Source: Marinimicrococcus sp033875255 (lineage in GTDB: Bacteria > Pseudomonadota > Alphaproteobacteria > Geminicoccales > Geminicoccaceae). From it: DNA of 64,000 nt. Below are positions 8,434-16,863 of this stretch, in pieces. Within the stretch, counting starts at the first letter, position 1, and the number at the start of each line of letters is the position of its first letter. The notes below the pieces were generated by a model. The model had not been told where the DNA came from. It ran no database searches and saw only the letters and a program-made list of their open reading frames with translations. The translations under genes and the position numbers were made by a program. Location of the stretch: NCBI GenBank assembly GCA_033875255.1, contig JAWZSN010000023.1, positions 1 to 64,000 of the forward strand, given 5' to 3'.

Positions 8434-9099
8434 TCAGCGGTTCTCTCCGGCAAGGCGGTAGCCGATGCCGCGCACCGTCTCGATGACCCGGCTGCCGAGC
8501 TTGTTGCGCAGATGGTGGATGTGGACCTCGACAGCGTTGCTCTCGACGTCCTCCTGCCAGCCATAGAGCCGCTCCTCGAGCCGGCTTCTGGACAGAATGG
8601 CGCCGGGCCGCTCCATCAGGGCATGGAGGATCGAGAACTCGCGCCTCGAGAGGCGCACCGGCTCGCCGCCCCGGCTCACCGCCTGCCGCGCCGGATCGAG
8701 GCGGATGTCCTGCCAGCTCAGCATGGCGGAAGCCTGCCCGGCGGCGCGCCTGACGAGGGCGCGCAGGCGTGCCGCCACCTCGTCGAGGTCGAACGGTTTG
8801 CCCAGATAGTCGTCGGCGCCGGCATCGAGGCCGGCGATGCGCTCGGACACGGCGTCGCGGGCGGTGAGCAGCAGGACCGGCAACGTCGAGCCGCCGGCGC
8901 GCAGACCGGCCAGAAGCTCGAGGCCCGAGCCATCCGGCAGCATGAGGTCGAGGACCAGCGCGTCGAAACGGGCTGCCGCGAGGGCCGCTTCGGCCTCCTC
9001 GCAGCTCGCCACCGCGTCGACCGTGAAGCCGCCGAGCCCGAGCCCCACCTGAAGCCCGTTGAGCAGAAGCTCGTCGTCCTCGACCACAAGAACCCGCAT
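8434..9099 (-). CDS. OmpR-family response regulator, QseB/PmrA-like
   Basis: Predicted 221 residues from ATG 9099, which is preceded by a purine-rich AAGGGGAAG. The receiver domain begins MRVLVVEDDELLL with the acidic pair. The phosphorylated Asp is in LVLDLMLPDGSG, and the switch Lys is in DDYLGKPFDLDE. The C-terminal winged helix (RLSRREFSILHAL...VEVHIHHLRNKLG...VRGIGYRL) is the OmpR type. Its stop meets the kinase reading frame. About 40 bases upstream lies a CTTAAG-N5-CTTAAG repeat, the operator type bound by PmrA/QseB-class regulators. That suggests autoregulation and control of the divergent dsbD operon. Confidence 0.92.
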   Translation of the reverse strand: MRVLVVEDDELLLNGLQVGLGLGGFTVDAVASCEEAEAALAAARFDALVLDLMLPDGSGLELLAGLRAGGSTLPVLLLTARDAVSERIAGLDAGADDYLGKPFDLDEVAARLRALVRRAAGQASAMLSWQDIRLDPARQAVSRGGEPVRLSRREFSILHALMERPGAILSRSRLEERLYGWQEDVESNAVEVHIHHLRNKLGSRVIETVRGIGYRLAGENR

Positions 9100-9138
9100 C
9101 GCTTCCCCTTTGTCGCAGAAGCCCCGTGCGCCCTGCAC

Positions 9139-9155
9139 CTTAAGGCTGCCTTAAG
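9139..9155. promoter_or_regulatory. PmrA/QseB-type direct-repeat box
   Basis: CTTAAGGCTGCCTTAAG is two identical hexamers with a 5-base spacer, matching the YTTAAK-N5-YTTAAK layout of PmrA/QseB-class operators. It sits between the divergent response-regulator gene (start 9099) and dsbD (start 9220). The adjacent regulator is of that class, so control of both directions is the simplest reading. Confidence 0.7.
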
Positions 9156-9219
9156 CTTTGCCGCCGACCAAGCCGCCGGATCGTCGCGCGGCGGCGCGCA
9201 TCTCGAGACGGAGCCGCTC

Positions 9220-11064
9220 ATGATGGCACGAACAGGAAGATGGCTGGCGGCCCTTGTGGCCCTGCTGCTGGGCGCTGCCGGCGCGGCGTCGGCGCAGCCC
9301 TTATGGCAGGATTTCGTGAAGTCCGACGGACCGGTCGCGTTCGAGGCGGTGCCGCAGGCCGGCGGGGCGGTGATGCTCGAATGGCGGATCGCCGAGGGCT
9401 TCTATCTCTACCGCGACAAGCTCGGGGCCAGCTTCGAGGGACGGACCCTGAGCCTCGCAGCCGCGCCGGGCGAGCCCAAGGACGATCCCACCTTCGGTTT
9501 CACCGAGGTCTATCACGGGCGGGCCGAGGCGCTGCTCGCGGCCGCGGCGCTCGAGGAGCTGCCGGCGGATGCGGTGCTCGACGTCACCTGGCAAGGGTGC
9601 GAGGACCGCGGCGTCTGCCATGCGCCCGTGGTCCGCCAGCTCGACCTGGCCTCGCTCGCGTTGCTACCGGACGCGCCTGCCGCGCCCGTCACTTCTTCCG
9701 CGATGACGTGGCGGACGGCGCCGGACACGGGCACCGGGCCCGCTGGGCCGGCGCTGGTGCTGGCGGGCAAAGAGGACGGGATGGTGGCCTCCCTGCTGGC
9801 CGATGGCGGCGTGGCGCTGCTGCTCGTGAGCTTCGTTGTGTTCGGCGTGGCGCTGGCCTTCACGCCCTGCGTCCTCCCGATGTACCCGATCCTGGCAGGC
9901 GCCTTGTCGCGGGCCGGGGAGGAGCTGTCTGCCCGGCGCGGCTTCATGCTCTCCAGCGTCTATGTGGTGGCCATGGCCTCGGCCTTCGGCTTGTTGGGCG
10001 TGGTGGCCGCGTGGTCGGGGCAGAATCTCCAGATGGCGCTGCAGTCGCCGTGGGCGGTGGGCGCAATGGCCGCCGTCTTCACGGCCCTGGCGCTCTCCAT
10101 GTTCGGCCTCTTCGAGCTCCGGCTGCCGGCCCGGTGGACCACGGCGGTGGCCGGCAGCGCGCCCTCCGGCCGCGGCACGGTGGCCTCGACCGCTGCGCTC
10201 GGCTTCACCTCGGCCCTCATCGTGGGCCCCTGCGTCACGGCACCGCTGGCCGGCGCCCTCCTCTACATCGCCCGGACCGGCGACATGGTGCTGGGCGCCG
10301 CCGCTCTCTTCGCGCTGGGCATCGGCAAGGGGATCCCGCTCATCGTGTTCGGCACCGTGGGCGGCAGGGCGCTGCCCGGCAGGGGCAGATGGATGCAGGC
10401 GGTCAACCAGGCGTTCGGCTTCGTCTTCCTGGCCGCTGCCGTCTGGATGGTCTCGGGCCTCCTCGCCGGGCCCGTGGCGCTGGTCCTCTGGTCGCTCCTG
10501 CTGATCGCCGCGGGCGTGTGGCTGGGCGTCTTCGACCGGCTGGAGACGAGCGCGGGCAATGGCCGCCGTCTCGGCCGGACGATCGGTCTCGCTGCGAGCC
10601 TTTACGGCGTCATTCTCGCCGTCGGCGCTGCGGCGGGTGCAGGCGATCCGCTTCGCCCTCTCGCTTTCCTGGCGCCAGGCGGCAGGGCCGCGGTCGAGCA
10701 GGAGCCCGCTTTCGCGCCGGCGGCGAGCCCGGCCGAGCTTCACCGGGCTCTCGCCGTCGAGGACGGTCGCCCGGCGCTGCTCTATGTCACCGCCGACTGG
10801 TGCGTCACCTGCCGCATCATCGAGCGCAGCGTCCTTCCCGACCCGGCGGTGCGCCAGACACTCGCCGGCTTCCGGCTGATCGGCGTCGATGTCACCGAGA
10901 ACAGCCCGGCACAGCAGGCGATGATGAAGGAGCTCGGGGTCGTCGGCCCGCCCACCATGATCTTCCTCGACCCCGCACGGCGGGAGGCTCCCGGCTCGCG
11001 CCTCGTGGGCGAGGTGAGCGTGCGCAAGCTGCTGGCCTCGGCCGGGCGCGCGGCGGAGAGCTGA
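9220..11064 (+). CDS. dsbD: Thiol:disulfide interchange protein DsbD
   Basis: Predicted 614 residues from ATG 9220 (a second ATG follows directly). Order of parts: signal peptide ending GAASA/Q; periplasmic alpha domain with the QGCEDRGVCHAP cysteine pair; an eight-helix membrane domain with AFTPCVLPMYPIL and IVGPCVTAPLAGALL; and a C-terminal thioredoxin domain with DWCVTCRIIERS. All six catalytic cysteines of DsbD are present. It carries electrons from cytoplasmic thioredoxin to periplasmic thiol proteins. It heads an operon with a TlpA-like fusion (1-base gap) and a DsbA-like protein and lies behind the PmrA-type box. Scs-type copper-stress operons have a related set, but the N-terminal domain here is classic DsbD. 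Confidence 0.95.
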   Translation: MMARTGRWLAALVALLLGAAGAASAQPLWQDFVKSDGPVAFEAVPQAGGAVMLEWRIAEGFYLYRDKLGASFEGRTLSLAAAPGEPKDDPTFGFTEVYHGRAEALLAAAALEELPADAVLDVTWQGCEDRGVCHAPVVRQLDLASLALLPDAPAAPVTSSAMTWRTAPDTGTGPAGPALVLAGKEDGMVASLLADGGVALLLVSFVVFGVALAFTPCVLPMYPILAGALSRAGEELSARRGFMLSSVYVVAMASAFGLLGVVAAWSGQNLQMALQSPWAVGAMAAVFTALALSMFGLFELRLPARWTTAVAGSAPSGRGTVASTAALGFTSALIVGPCVTAPLAGALLYIARTGDMVLGAAALFALGIGKGIPLIVFGTVGGRALPGRGRWMQAVNQAFGFVFLAAAVWMVSGLLAGPVALVLWSLLLIAAGVWLGVFDRLETSAGNGRRLGRTIGLAASLYGVILAVGAAAGAGDPLRPLAFLAPGGRAAVEQEPAFAPAASPAELHRALAVEDGRPALLYVTADWCVTCRIIERSVLPDPAVRQTLAGFRLIGVDVTENSPAQQAMMKELGVVGPPTMIFLDPARREAPGSRLVGEVSVRKLLASAGRAAES

Positions 11065-11065
11065 G

Positions 11066-11866
11066 ATGCAGGTCTTCTCGTTCGGCCCCTTCGTGCTCGG
11101 CGGCGACAGGCTCGCCTTCGTGATCGGCGTCTGGGTCTTCATGGGGATCACCGCGATCCTCTCGGTACGGCTCGACCGCCGCTTCGGGAACTGGGCGACG
11201 CTCGTCCTGGTGGCCGGCCTCGTGGCCGCGCGGCTCGGCCATGTCGTCGACCATGCCGAAAGCTTCGCCCAGGAGCCGCTGCGCGCGCTGGCCTTCTGGC
11301 AGGGCGGCTTCTCGGCGGGCTGGGGAGCGGTGGCCGTGGTGCTGGCCTCTTCCCTCCATCTGCGGATGCGGCACTTCCTGGTGGGGGCGGGCGTGGCGCT
11401 CGGCCTCTCGCTCGCTGCCTGGAACCTCGTCTGGCAGCTCGGGGCGAGCACCGAGCCGGTGCCCCTGCCGGACGTGACCTTCGAGCATCTGGACGGCCGG
11501 CCGGTGACGCTGGCCGAGCACACCGGACGGCCGGCCGTCGTCAATCTCTGGGCCACCTGGTGCCCGCCCTGCCGGCGCGAGATGCCCATGATGGCCGAGC
11601 TCGCGGCGGCGAGCGACGACGCGACCTTCGTCTTCGTGAACCAGGGCGAGGGTCGGGCTGCAGTCGAGCGCTATCTTGCGCAGGCCGGCCTGGCGCTGGA
11701 CCACTTGCTCCTCGACCCGCACGGCCAGGCGGGCCGCCACTACGCCATGCCGGGCCTGCCGGTCACCCTCTTCATCGATGCCCAAGGGCGCATGCGCGGG
11801 GCCCACATGGGCGAGATCTCGCGCGAGCTCCTGCTCGACGGGATCGCCGCGCTGGCGGACGAATGA
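11066..11866 (+). CDS. Lgt-like membrane domain fused to TlpA-type thioredoxin
   Basis: Predicted 266 residues. Residues 1-125 are four membrane helices whose sequence follows prolipoprotein diacylglyceryl transferase: AARLGHVVDH, then LRALAFWQGGFS. The catalytic HGG of Lgt is replaced by AGW, and the later Lgt half is absent. Residues about 130-266 are a periplasmic TlpA/ResA-like thioredoxin with WATWCPPCRREM and a cis-Pro in PGLPVTLFID. DsbD two bases upstream is the likely electron donor. The Lgt-derived part probably serves only as an anchor. The downstream DsbA-like frame could begin at an overlapping ATG (11863), but the Tat-signal start at 11923 is preferred. Confidence 0.88.
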   Translation: MQVFSFGPFVLGGDRLAFVIGVWVFMGITAILSVRLDRRFGNWATLVLVAGLVAARLGHVVDHAESFAQEPLRALAFWQGGFSAGWGAVAVVLASSLHLRMRHFLVGAGVALGLSLAAWNLVWQLGASTEPVPLPDVTFEHLDGRPVTLAEHTGRPAVVNLWATWCPPCRREMPMMAELAAASDDATFVFVNQGEGRAAVERYLAQAGLALDHLLLDPHGQAGRHYAMPGLPVTLFIDAQGRMRGAHMGEISRELLLDGIAALADE

Positions 11867-11922
11867 CCGGCCCTCGCGCGACCCCTCCCGACCCACCTGC
11901 CTGCCTGACGAACGGAGAGACC

Positions 11923-12558
11923 ATGCCCTCGAGCCTATTGACCCGGAGAAACCTCCTTGCGGCCGCCGGCCCGCTTCTTGCCCTGCCGGGCGCGCTCGTC
12001 GCCGGCGCCGGGCGCGCCTTCGGCCAGGACATGCCCGGCGTCGACGAGGTGCTCCACGACCCCGAGGTGCCGGTGCTGGGCAACCCGGAGGGCGACGTCA
12101 CCATCGTCGAGTTCTTCGACTATCAGTGCCCCTACTGCAAGCGCGGCCATGCGGACGTGATGCGGGTGGTCGAGGAGGACGGCCAGATCCGGCTGGTCAT
12201 GAAGGACTGGCCGATCCTGGGCGAGCCCTCGCGCCGCGCCTCGCGCCTGGCGCTGGCGGCGGTCGGGGAGGGCGGCCACGAGGCTGCCCTCCATGCCCTG
12301 ATGAAGACCGACGGGCGCCTGAGCGACGCCGCGATCGACGCGGCCCTGCGCGAGGCGGGGCTCGATCCCCTGGCGCTCGAGGCCGGCTACGCCGCGCGTG
12401 CCGAGTCCATCGACGCGATCCTCGCCCGCAACGCGGAGCAGGCGCGTGGCTTCAAGCTGCGCGGCGTGCCGGCCTTCGTGATCGGCACCTTCCTCGTCCC
12501 CGGCCTCATTGCCGGCAACGTGCTCGAGGACGTGGTGGAGCGGGCGCGCCGCTCTTGA
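11923..12558 (+). CDS. DsbA-family thiol:disulfide protein with Tat-like signal
   Basis: Predicted 211 residues. The start ATG 11923 follows CGGAGAGA and opens a twin-arginine-like signal (TRRNLLAAAGPLLALPGAL). The active site FFDYQCPYCKRGH lies in a thioredoxin fold, followed by the helical insert and a cis-Pro in GVPAFVIG. These are the marks of DsbA/ScsC/BdbD-type proteins that oxidise or shuffle disulfides in the periplasm. As third gene after dsbD and the TlpA fusion, it is a likely substrate of DsbD reduction. An overlapping in-frame ATG at 11863 would add 20 residues and hide the signal peptide, so I rejected it. Confidence 0.9.
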   Translation: MPSSLLTRRNLLAAAGPLLALPGALVAGAGRAFGQDMPGVDEVLHDPEVPVLGNPEGDVTIVEFFDYQCPYCKRGHADVMRVVEEDGQIRLVMKDWPILGEPSRRASRLALAAVGEGGHEAALHALMKTDGRLSDAAIDAALREAGLDPLALEAGYAARAESIDAILARNAEQARGFKLRGVPAFVIGTFLVPGLIAGNVLEDVVERARRS

Positions 12559-12564
12559 GCGTGC

Positions 12565-13323
12565 TCAGTACTGCACGCCGCGGGTCAGGGCGCCGTCGAT
12601 CACCAGGTTGGAGCCGGTGGTGAAGCTCGAGGCCGGGCTCGCGAGGAACACCACGCCGCGCGCAATCTCCTCCGGCCGGCCCATGCGGCCGGTCGGGTTG
12701 CGGGCGAGCGCCGCCTTGTAGCGCTCGGGGGCGTTGAGCTCGGCCTTGTGCCAGACGCCGCCCTCGAAATAGGTGGTGCCCGGCGAGACCGCGTTGACCC
12801 TGATCCCCTTGGGCGCCAGCTCGACCGCGAGGCCCTTGGCGTAGTGGATCAGCGCCGCCTTGACGGCGCCATAGGCGCTGGCGCTGGAGGTCTCGCGGCC
12901 CGAGACGCTGGCGATGATCGTGATCGAGGCCGCCTTCGACTGTTCCAGCCACGGCATCGCCGCCTCGACGGTGCGGGTGGTGTGCAGGATGTCGATCTCG
13001 AGGCCCTGCCGCCAGGCATCCTCGCTCATGGCGCTGGCCAGCGCCGAGACGTTCGCCACCACCAGATCGATGCCGCCCAGCGCCTCGGCCGAGCCCTTCA
13101 CCCAGGCATCGAGCGCGGCCTTGTCGGCCACGTCGACGGCACCGCCATGGGCTTTGGCGCCGGTGGCTTCGAGCGCCCGGCAGGTCTGCTCGACCTCCTC
13201 CGCGTTGCGGGCGCAGATCGCCACGTCGGCGCCCTCGGCGGCGAGGATCTCGGCGCAGGCGCGGCCGATCCCCTTCGTGCCGCCGGTGACCAGCGCCCGA
13301 AGCCCCGTCAGACCCAGATCCAT
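12565..13323 (-). CDS. SDR-family oxidoreductase
   Basis: Predicted 252 residues from ATG 13323. It has the short-chain dehydrogenase cofactor motif TGGTKGIGRA near residue 12, the VVANVSA strand, and the catalytic Ser...Tyr-x3-Lys as SGRETSSASAYGAVKAA. After them comes the IRVNAVSPG segment and a C-terminal GSNLVIDGALTRG typical of FabG-like members. The substrate is not evident. Its start is one base from the end of the GNAT gene, so they form an operon. It faces the DsbA-like gene end-to-end with a 6-base gap. Confidence 0.9.
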   Translation of the reverse strand: MDLGLTGLRALVTGGTKGIGRACAEILAAEGADVAICARNAEEVEQTCRALEATGAKAHGGAVDVADKAALDAWVKGSAEALGGIDLVVANVSALASAMSEDAWRQGLEIDILHTTRTVEAAMPWLEQSKAASITIIASVSGRETSSASAYGAVKAALIHYAKGLAVELAPKGIRVNAVSPGTTYFEGGVWHKAELNAPERYKAALARNPTGRMGRPEEIARGVVFLASPASSFTTGSNLVIDGALTRGVQY

Positions 13324-13324
13324 C

Positions 13325-13906
13325 TCATGCTCCCTGCTGTTGTTCCTGCCCGCCGCGCCATGCGTCACGCGTCAGCCGGTAGAGGAGGTGGCGGCGCATC
13401 GCATGCCCTTCGGGCACGTTCGGATGGTCGAAATCGTCGGCCGGATCGCGGGTCATGCCGAGCCGCTCCATCACCGCTTGCGAACGGCGGTTCGTGGGCA
13501 GGGTCATGGCGACGATCTCGTCGAGCCCGGCCCGCTCGAAGCCGAAGACCAGCGCCGCCCGCGCCGCCTCGCTGGCGTAGCCTTTGCCCCAGTGCGCCCG
13601 GCCGAGCCGCCACGCCACCTCGATGCAGGGCGTGAAATGCGCCTCGAAGCGCGGCGCGCCGAGTCCCACCAGGCCCAGGAGCGGCCCGTCCGGCGCTTCC
13701 GTCACCGCCCAGAAGCCGAAGCCCAGCGTCGCGAACTGCCCGCGCATGCGCTCCAGCATGGCGTCGCTGGCTGCCCGGTCCAGCGGTGCCGGGAAATGTG
13801 CCATCACCTCGGGGTCGGCATTGAGCGCCCCCAGGGCCTCGCGGTCGGCGTCGCGCCACGGGCGCAGGATCAGGCGGTCGGTAGCAAGAACGGGGCGTTC
13901 GGTCAT
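13325..13906 (-). CDS. GNAT N-acetyltransferase, RimJ/RimL-like
   Basis: Predicted 193 residues from ATG 13906. It opens with the RimJ/L-type block TDRLILRPWRDADREAL, has a central IEVAWRLGRAHWGKGYASEAARA acetyl-CoA loop, then MTLPTNRRSQAVMERLGM, the usual asparagine-serine helix. Members transfer acetyl groups to small molecules or protein N termini; the substrate is unknown. It is the upstream gene of a two-gene operon with the SDR enzyme. The longer frame adds a leader without support. Confidence 0.9.
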   Translation of the reverse strand: MTERPVLATDRLILRPWRDADREALGALNADPEVMAHFPAPLDRAASDAMLERMRGQFATLGFGFWAVTEAPDGPLLGLVGLGAPRFEAHFTPCIEVAWRLGRAHWGKGYASEAARAALVFGFERAGLDEIVAMTLPTNRRSQAVMERLGMTRDPADDFDHPNVPEGHAMRRHLLYRLTRDAWRGGQEQQQGA

Positions 13907-14045
13907 ACCTTCGGTATAGCCCGGCTGCGGCCCGCCGGCGACGCGCAGTTGCACGGCTCACCCCGCCGCTTGAAGCAGGGCTCCTTGCGCCGCGGGTGCA
14001 GGCGGGGCCAGACTGCGGCCTGCGGCTCGAAGGAGGGCCCATGGC

Positions 14046-14864
14046 ATGACGATCGAGCAGGATGTTGCGCGCCACTATGGCCGCGAGGGGCTGGCGGACG
14101 CGGTGATGGCCGGGCTCGCCAGTCTCGGCGGGGCGGCGGTGACGCAGGAGGATCTGGCGGCGCTCGACGAGTTCCACATGGGCGGGCGCCCGGCCACCGA
14201 GAGGCTGGCGGCGGCGATGGGGCTGGCCGCGGGCATGCGGGTGCTGGACATAGGCTGCGGGCTCGGCGGCACGGCACGCTTCCTCGCTGCGCGCCACGGC
14301 TGCCATGTCACCGGCGTCGACCTCACGCCCGCCTACGTGGCGTTGGCGACGGATCTCAGCCGGCTGGTCGGCCTCGCCGGGGCCACCCGGTTCCTGGCCG
14401 GCAGCGCCCTGGACCTGCCGGCCCCGCATCATCCCTACGACGCGGCCATGCTGCTCCATGTGGGCATGAACATCGAGGACAAGGCCCGGCTGTTCGCCGG
14501 CGTAGCGGGGGTGCTCAAGGAGGGCGGCGTGTTCGCCGTCTACGACGTGATGAGCACCGGCGACACCCCGCCCGACTTCCCGGTGCCGTGGGCCACCACG
14601 CCGGCCACCTCGTTTCTCGAGAGCCCGGAGAGCTATAGGCAGAAGCTGGCCGGCGCGGGCTTCGAGATCGTCTCGGAGACGGACAACCGCCAGCTGGCGC
14701 TGGATCTCTTCCAGCGCATGCGCGAGCGTCTTGCCGAGGGCGCGCCGCCTTTGGGCATCCACCTTCTGATGGGCGAGAGCGCGCCGCAAAAGCTCGCCAA
14801 CATGATGACGGCCCTCGGACAGGAGCGGATCGCGCCGGTGGCGATGATGTGCCGGCGCGGCTGA
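14046..14864 (+). CDS. SAM-dependent class I methyltransferase
   Basis: Predicted 272 residues. Motif I is MRVLDIGCGLGGTARFLA (about residues 63-80), followed by a VTGVDLTP acidic strand and the PYDAAMLLHVGMNI motif II region. This layout matches small-molecule methyltransferases of the UbiE/gamma-tocopherol or sarcosine-dimethylglycine type. The substrate is not identifiable. The start ATG follows GGAGGGCCC closely. It is divergent from the GNAT gene, and a strong palindrome lies just downstream at 14895-14929. Confidence 0.88.
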   Translation: MTIEQDVARHYGREGLADAVMAGLASLGGAAVTQEDLAALDEFHMGGRPATERLAAAMGLAAGMRVLDIGCGLGGTARFLAARHGCHVTGVDLTPAYVALATDLSRLVGLAGATRFLAGSALDLPAPHHPYDAAMLLHVGMNIEDKARLFAGVAGVLKEGGVFAVYDVMSTGDTPPDFPVPWATTPATSFLESPESYRQKLAGAGFEIVSETDNRQLALDLFQRMRERLAEGAPPLGIHLLMGESAPQKLANMMTALGQERIAPVAMMCRRG

Positions 14865-14894
14865 GCGGCTGCTGGAGCAGGGCACCGGTACCCC

Positions 14895-14929
14895 CGTGCC
14901 CGCCCGGGGGATCCCCCGGGTCGGGCACG
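14895..14929. terminator. 35-base near-perfect palindrome after methyltransferase gene
   Basis: The arms CGTGCCCG...CGGGCACG and an inner CCGGGGG/CCCCCGG pair fold into one long hairpin 30 bases after the methyltransferase stop. There is no T-run. A TATAGT at 14933-14938 right after it could be the -10 of the lipoprotein gene, so it may be an operator as easily as a terminator. Confidence 0.5.
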
Positions 14930-14986
14930 CGGTTATAGTCACGGGCGCGGGCCGGGAGCCCGCCCATGTCCGAGGAGTGATGGCTC

Positions 14987-15217
14987 ATGCGACGGATCCT
15001 GTGCGTGCTCGCGCTGCTGCCGGCCCTGGCGACGGCGGGCTGCGCCTCGCTCGACGACCGGTCGGGCGAGCGGACGCTGGCAGGCGCCGCCATCGGTGGC
15101 GCCGGCGGCGCGGCGCTGGGCCTGCTGACCGGCGGCATCGTCGGCAAGGCGGCGCTGGGTGCGGTGGCCGGAGCCGCCGGCGGCCTGACCTACGACCAGA
15201 TCCAAAAGAACAAGTAG
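14987..15217 (+). CDS. Small glycine-zipper lipoprotein
   Basis: Predicted 76 residues. A lipoprotein signal ends in ATAGC (lipobox, Cys at about residue 19). The mature part, from GAAIGGAGGAALGLLTGG on, is a glycine-zipper helix pair of the SlyB/OsmB-like type, with a short charged C terminus. Such proteins sit in the outer membrane and are often stress-induced. It stands alone, with a candidate -10 TATAGT about 50 bases upstream and a hairpin just after the stop. Confidence 0.85.
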   Translation: MRRILCVLALLPALATAGCASLDDRSGERTLAGAAIGGAGGAALGLLTGGIVGKAALGAVAGAAGGLTYDQIQKNK

Positions 15218-15219
15218 CG

Positions 15220-15240
15220 GCCCCGCACTGCCGGCGGGGC
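15220..15240. terminator. Hairpin after the lipoprotein gene
   Basis: GCCCCGC and GCGGGGC form a 7-base stem two bases after the lipoprotein stop. It lacks a T-run, so terminator function is only likely. Confidence 0.4.
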
Positions 15241-15588
15241 ATGCGGTGCGGTGGCAAGGCGCATGGCGTGCGGACCAGCTTCACCTCGACGACCAGCAGC
15301 CGCACGGCGATCGCAGCCGTCGAGGGTGCGGGGTGGCAGCAGGTGACGGGCCGGGGCGATCGAGGTGCAAGGAAGGCTGGATTTCAGGCCGGCTCGCTGC
15401 GCCCGGAGTAGGGGTCCGTCCGGCGCCATCCGCCGTCCTCTATCCTGCGAGGATCTCCCTGCCTCGCGCGGCGTGGCACTGGAGCCGCACTCCGGCCGCG
15501 GACTGCCGCGCAGGGATAGGCGCAGCGGCGGTTGCGGCTATTCTCGGCCGACGACGCGAGGGATGGCCGGAGCGGCGGAAAGGGGCGC
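15241..15588. other. Gene-free region before pqiA
   Basis: About 350 bases without a supported gene. Open frames cross it in several registers but show no motif. It probably holds the pqiABC promoter; I cannot point to a clear -35/-10 pair. Confidence 0.4.
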
Positions 15589-16863
15589 ATGGCAGCAGGG
15601 ACGAAGACGGAGGGGCAGGAGGCCGTGGGCGCCTGCCACGAATGCGGGACGTTGCACGCCCAGCCGGCGGCCGGGGCGCATGCCGTGGCCCGCTGCCCGA
15701 TCTGCCGGGCAGAGCTCTACCGCGAGCATCCGCAGGCGCTCGATCGGGCCCTAGCCTTCGGGCTGGCCGCCACGGTGCTGTTCGCGGCGGCCCATGTCTT
15801 TCCCTTCATGAGCATGAGCTTCCAGGGCCGCGAGCAGGTGATGACGCTGCTCTCGGGGGTCGAGGCGCTCTACCGCGAGGGCATGGCACCGTTGGCCCTG
15901 CTGGTCCTGCTCACCGCGACGGTGATTCCTGGGATCAAGCTGGCAACGGGCCTCTACGTGCTGCTTCCCCTCCGCTTCGGCCGCTGCAAGCCGGCCGGCG
16001 GCGCGATCTTCCGGCTGATCGAGGAACTACGCCCGTGGGCCATGATGGAGGTCTACCTGCTGGGCGTGATCGTGGCCTACGTGAAGCTCGGCGATCTGGC
16101 AATGCTGCGCCCCGACGTCGGGCTCTGGGCGTTCGTCGCGCTCATCCTGTGCATGATCGGCGCAGACGCGTCGATGGACGAGCGGCTGGTGTGGTACCGC
16201 CTGGCGCCGCAGCGTCTGCTCTCGGCGCTCGCGGCCGCGCCGCCGGCGGTGCTCGCCGCCTGCCACGATTGCGGGCAGATCGAGCGGCTCGACGGGGGGA
16301 GAACGCGCTGCTCGCGCTGCAACGCCGCCCTGCACAAGCGCAAGCCGCAGAGCCTGCAGCGCACCACCGCCCTGCTGGTGACCGCGGCGATCCTCTATGT
16401 GCCGGCCAACCTCTTTCCGGTCATGACCGTCATCTCGCTCGGCCGCGGCGAGGCCGACACGATCCTTAGCGGCGTGTCGGCGCTGGCCCAGGCCGGCATG
16501 TGGCCGATCGCCCTCCTGGTGTTCTTCGCCAGCATCCTGGTGCCGCTGCTCAAGCTGATCGGGTTGAGCTATCTCTTGATCTCGACCCGCTGGCGGGCAC
16601 CGCGCAACCTGCGGCAGCGCACGCTGCTCTACCGCATCATCGAGCGGATCGGCCGCTGGTCGATGGTCGACATCTTCATGATCGCCATCCTGGTGGCGCT
16701 GGTCCAGATCGGCAGCATCGCCACGGTGCTGCCCGGCCCCGGCGCGCTGGCCTTTGCCGGGGTGGTCATCCTCACCATGATTGCGTCCCGCAGCTTCGAT
16801 CCGAGGCTGATGTGGGACCGCGCCGAGCGGAGCGGGCATGCCATCCCCTACACCCGGATCTGA
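15589..16863 (+). CDS. pqiA: Paraquat-inducible membrane protein PqiA
   Basis: Predicted 424 residues from ATG 15589. It has two tandem PqiA modules, each a zinc-ribbon followed by four membrane helices: first CHECG...CPIC with AAHVFPFMSM, then CHDCG...CSRC with VPANLFPVMTV. The last helix pair carries the typical WSMVDIFMIAILVALVQ. PqiA is the inner-membrane partner of the PqiB tunnel in lipid movement between the two membranes. pqiB starts inside its last 26 bases and pqiC follows, so this is a complete pqiABC operon. Confidence 0.93.
   Translation: MAAGTKTEGQEAVGACHECGTLHAQPAAGAHAVARCPICRAELYREHPQALDRALAFGLAATVLFAAAHVFPFMSMSFQGREQVMTLLSGVEALYREGMAPLALLVLLTATVIPGIKLATGLYVLLPLRFGRCKPAGGAIFRLIEELRPWAMMEVYLLGVIVAYVKLGDLAMLRPDVGLWAFVALILCMIGADASMDERLVWYRLAPQRLLSALAAAPPAVLAACHDCGQIERLDGGRTRCSRCNAALHKRKPQSLQRTTALLVTAAILYVPANLFPVMTVISLGRGEADTILSGVSALAQAGMWPIALLVFFASILVPLLKLIGLSYLLISTRWRAPRNLRQRTLLYRIIERIGRWSMVDIFMIAILVALVQIGSIATVLPGPGALAFAGVVILTMIASRSFDPRLMWDRAERSGHAIPYTRI

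Noticed and set aside
9240..11123. 627-codon frame overlapping dsbD in another register
   Set aside because: Arg/Ala/Gly-rich shadow of dsbD, which has all expected cysteines.
11863..11922. Upstream overlapping ATG for the DsbA-like gene
   Set aside because: It would bury the twin-arginine signal; ATG 11923 has a ribosome site and starts the signal.
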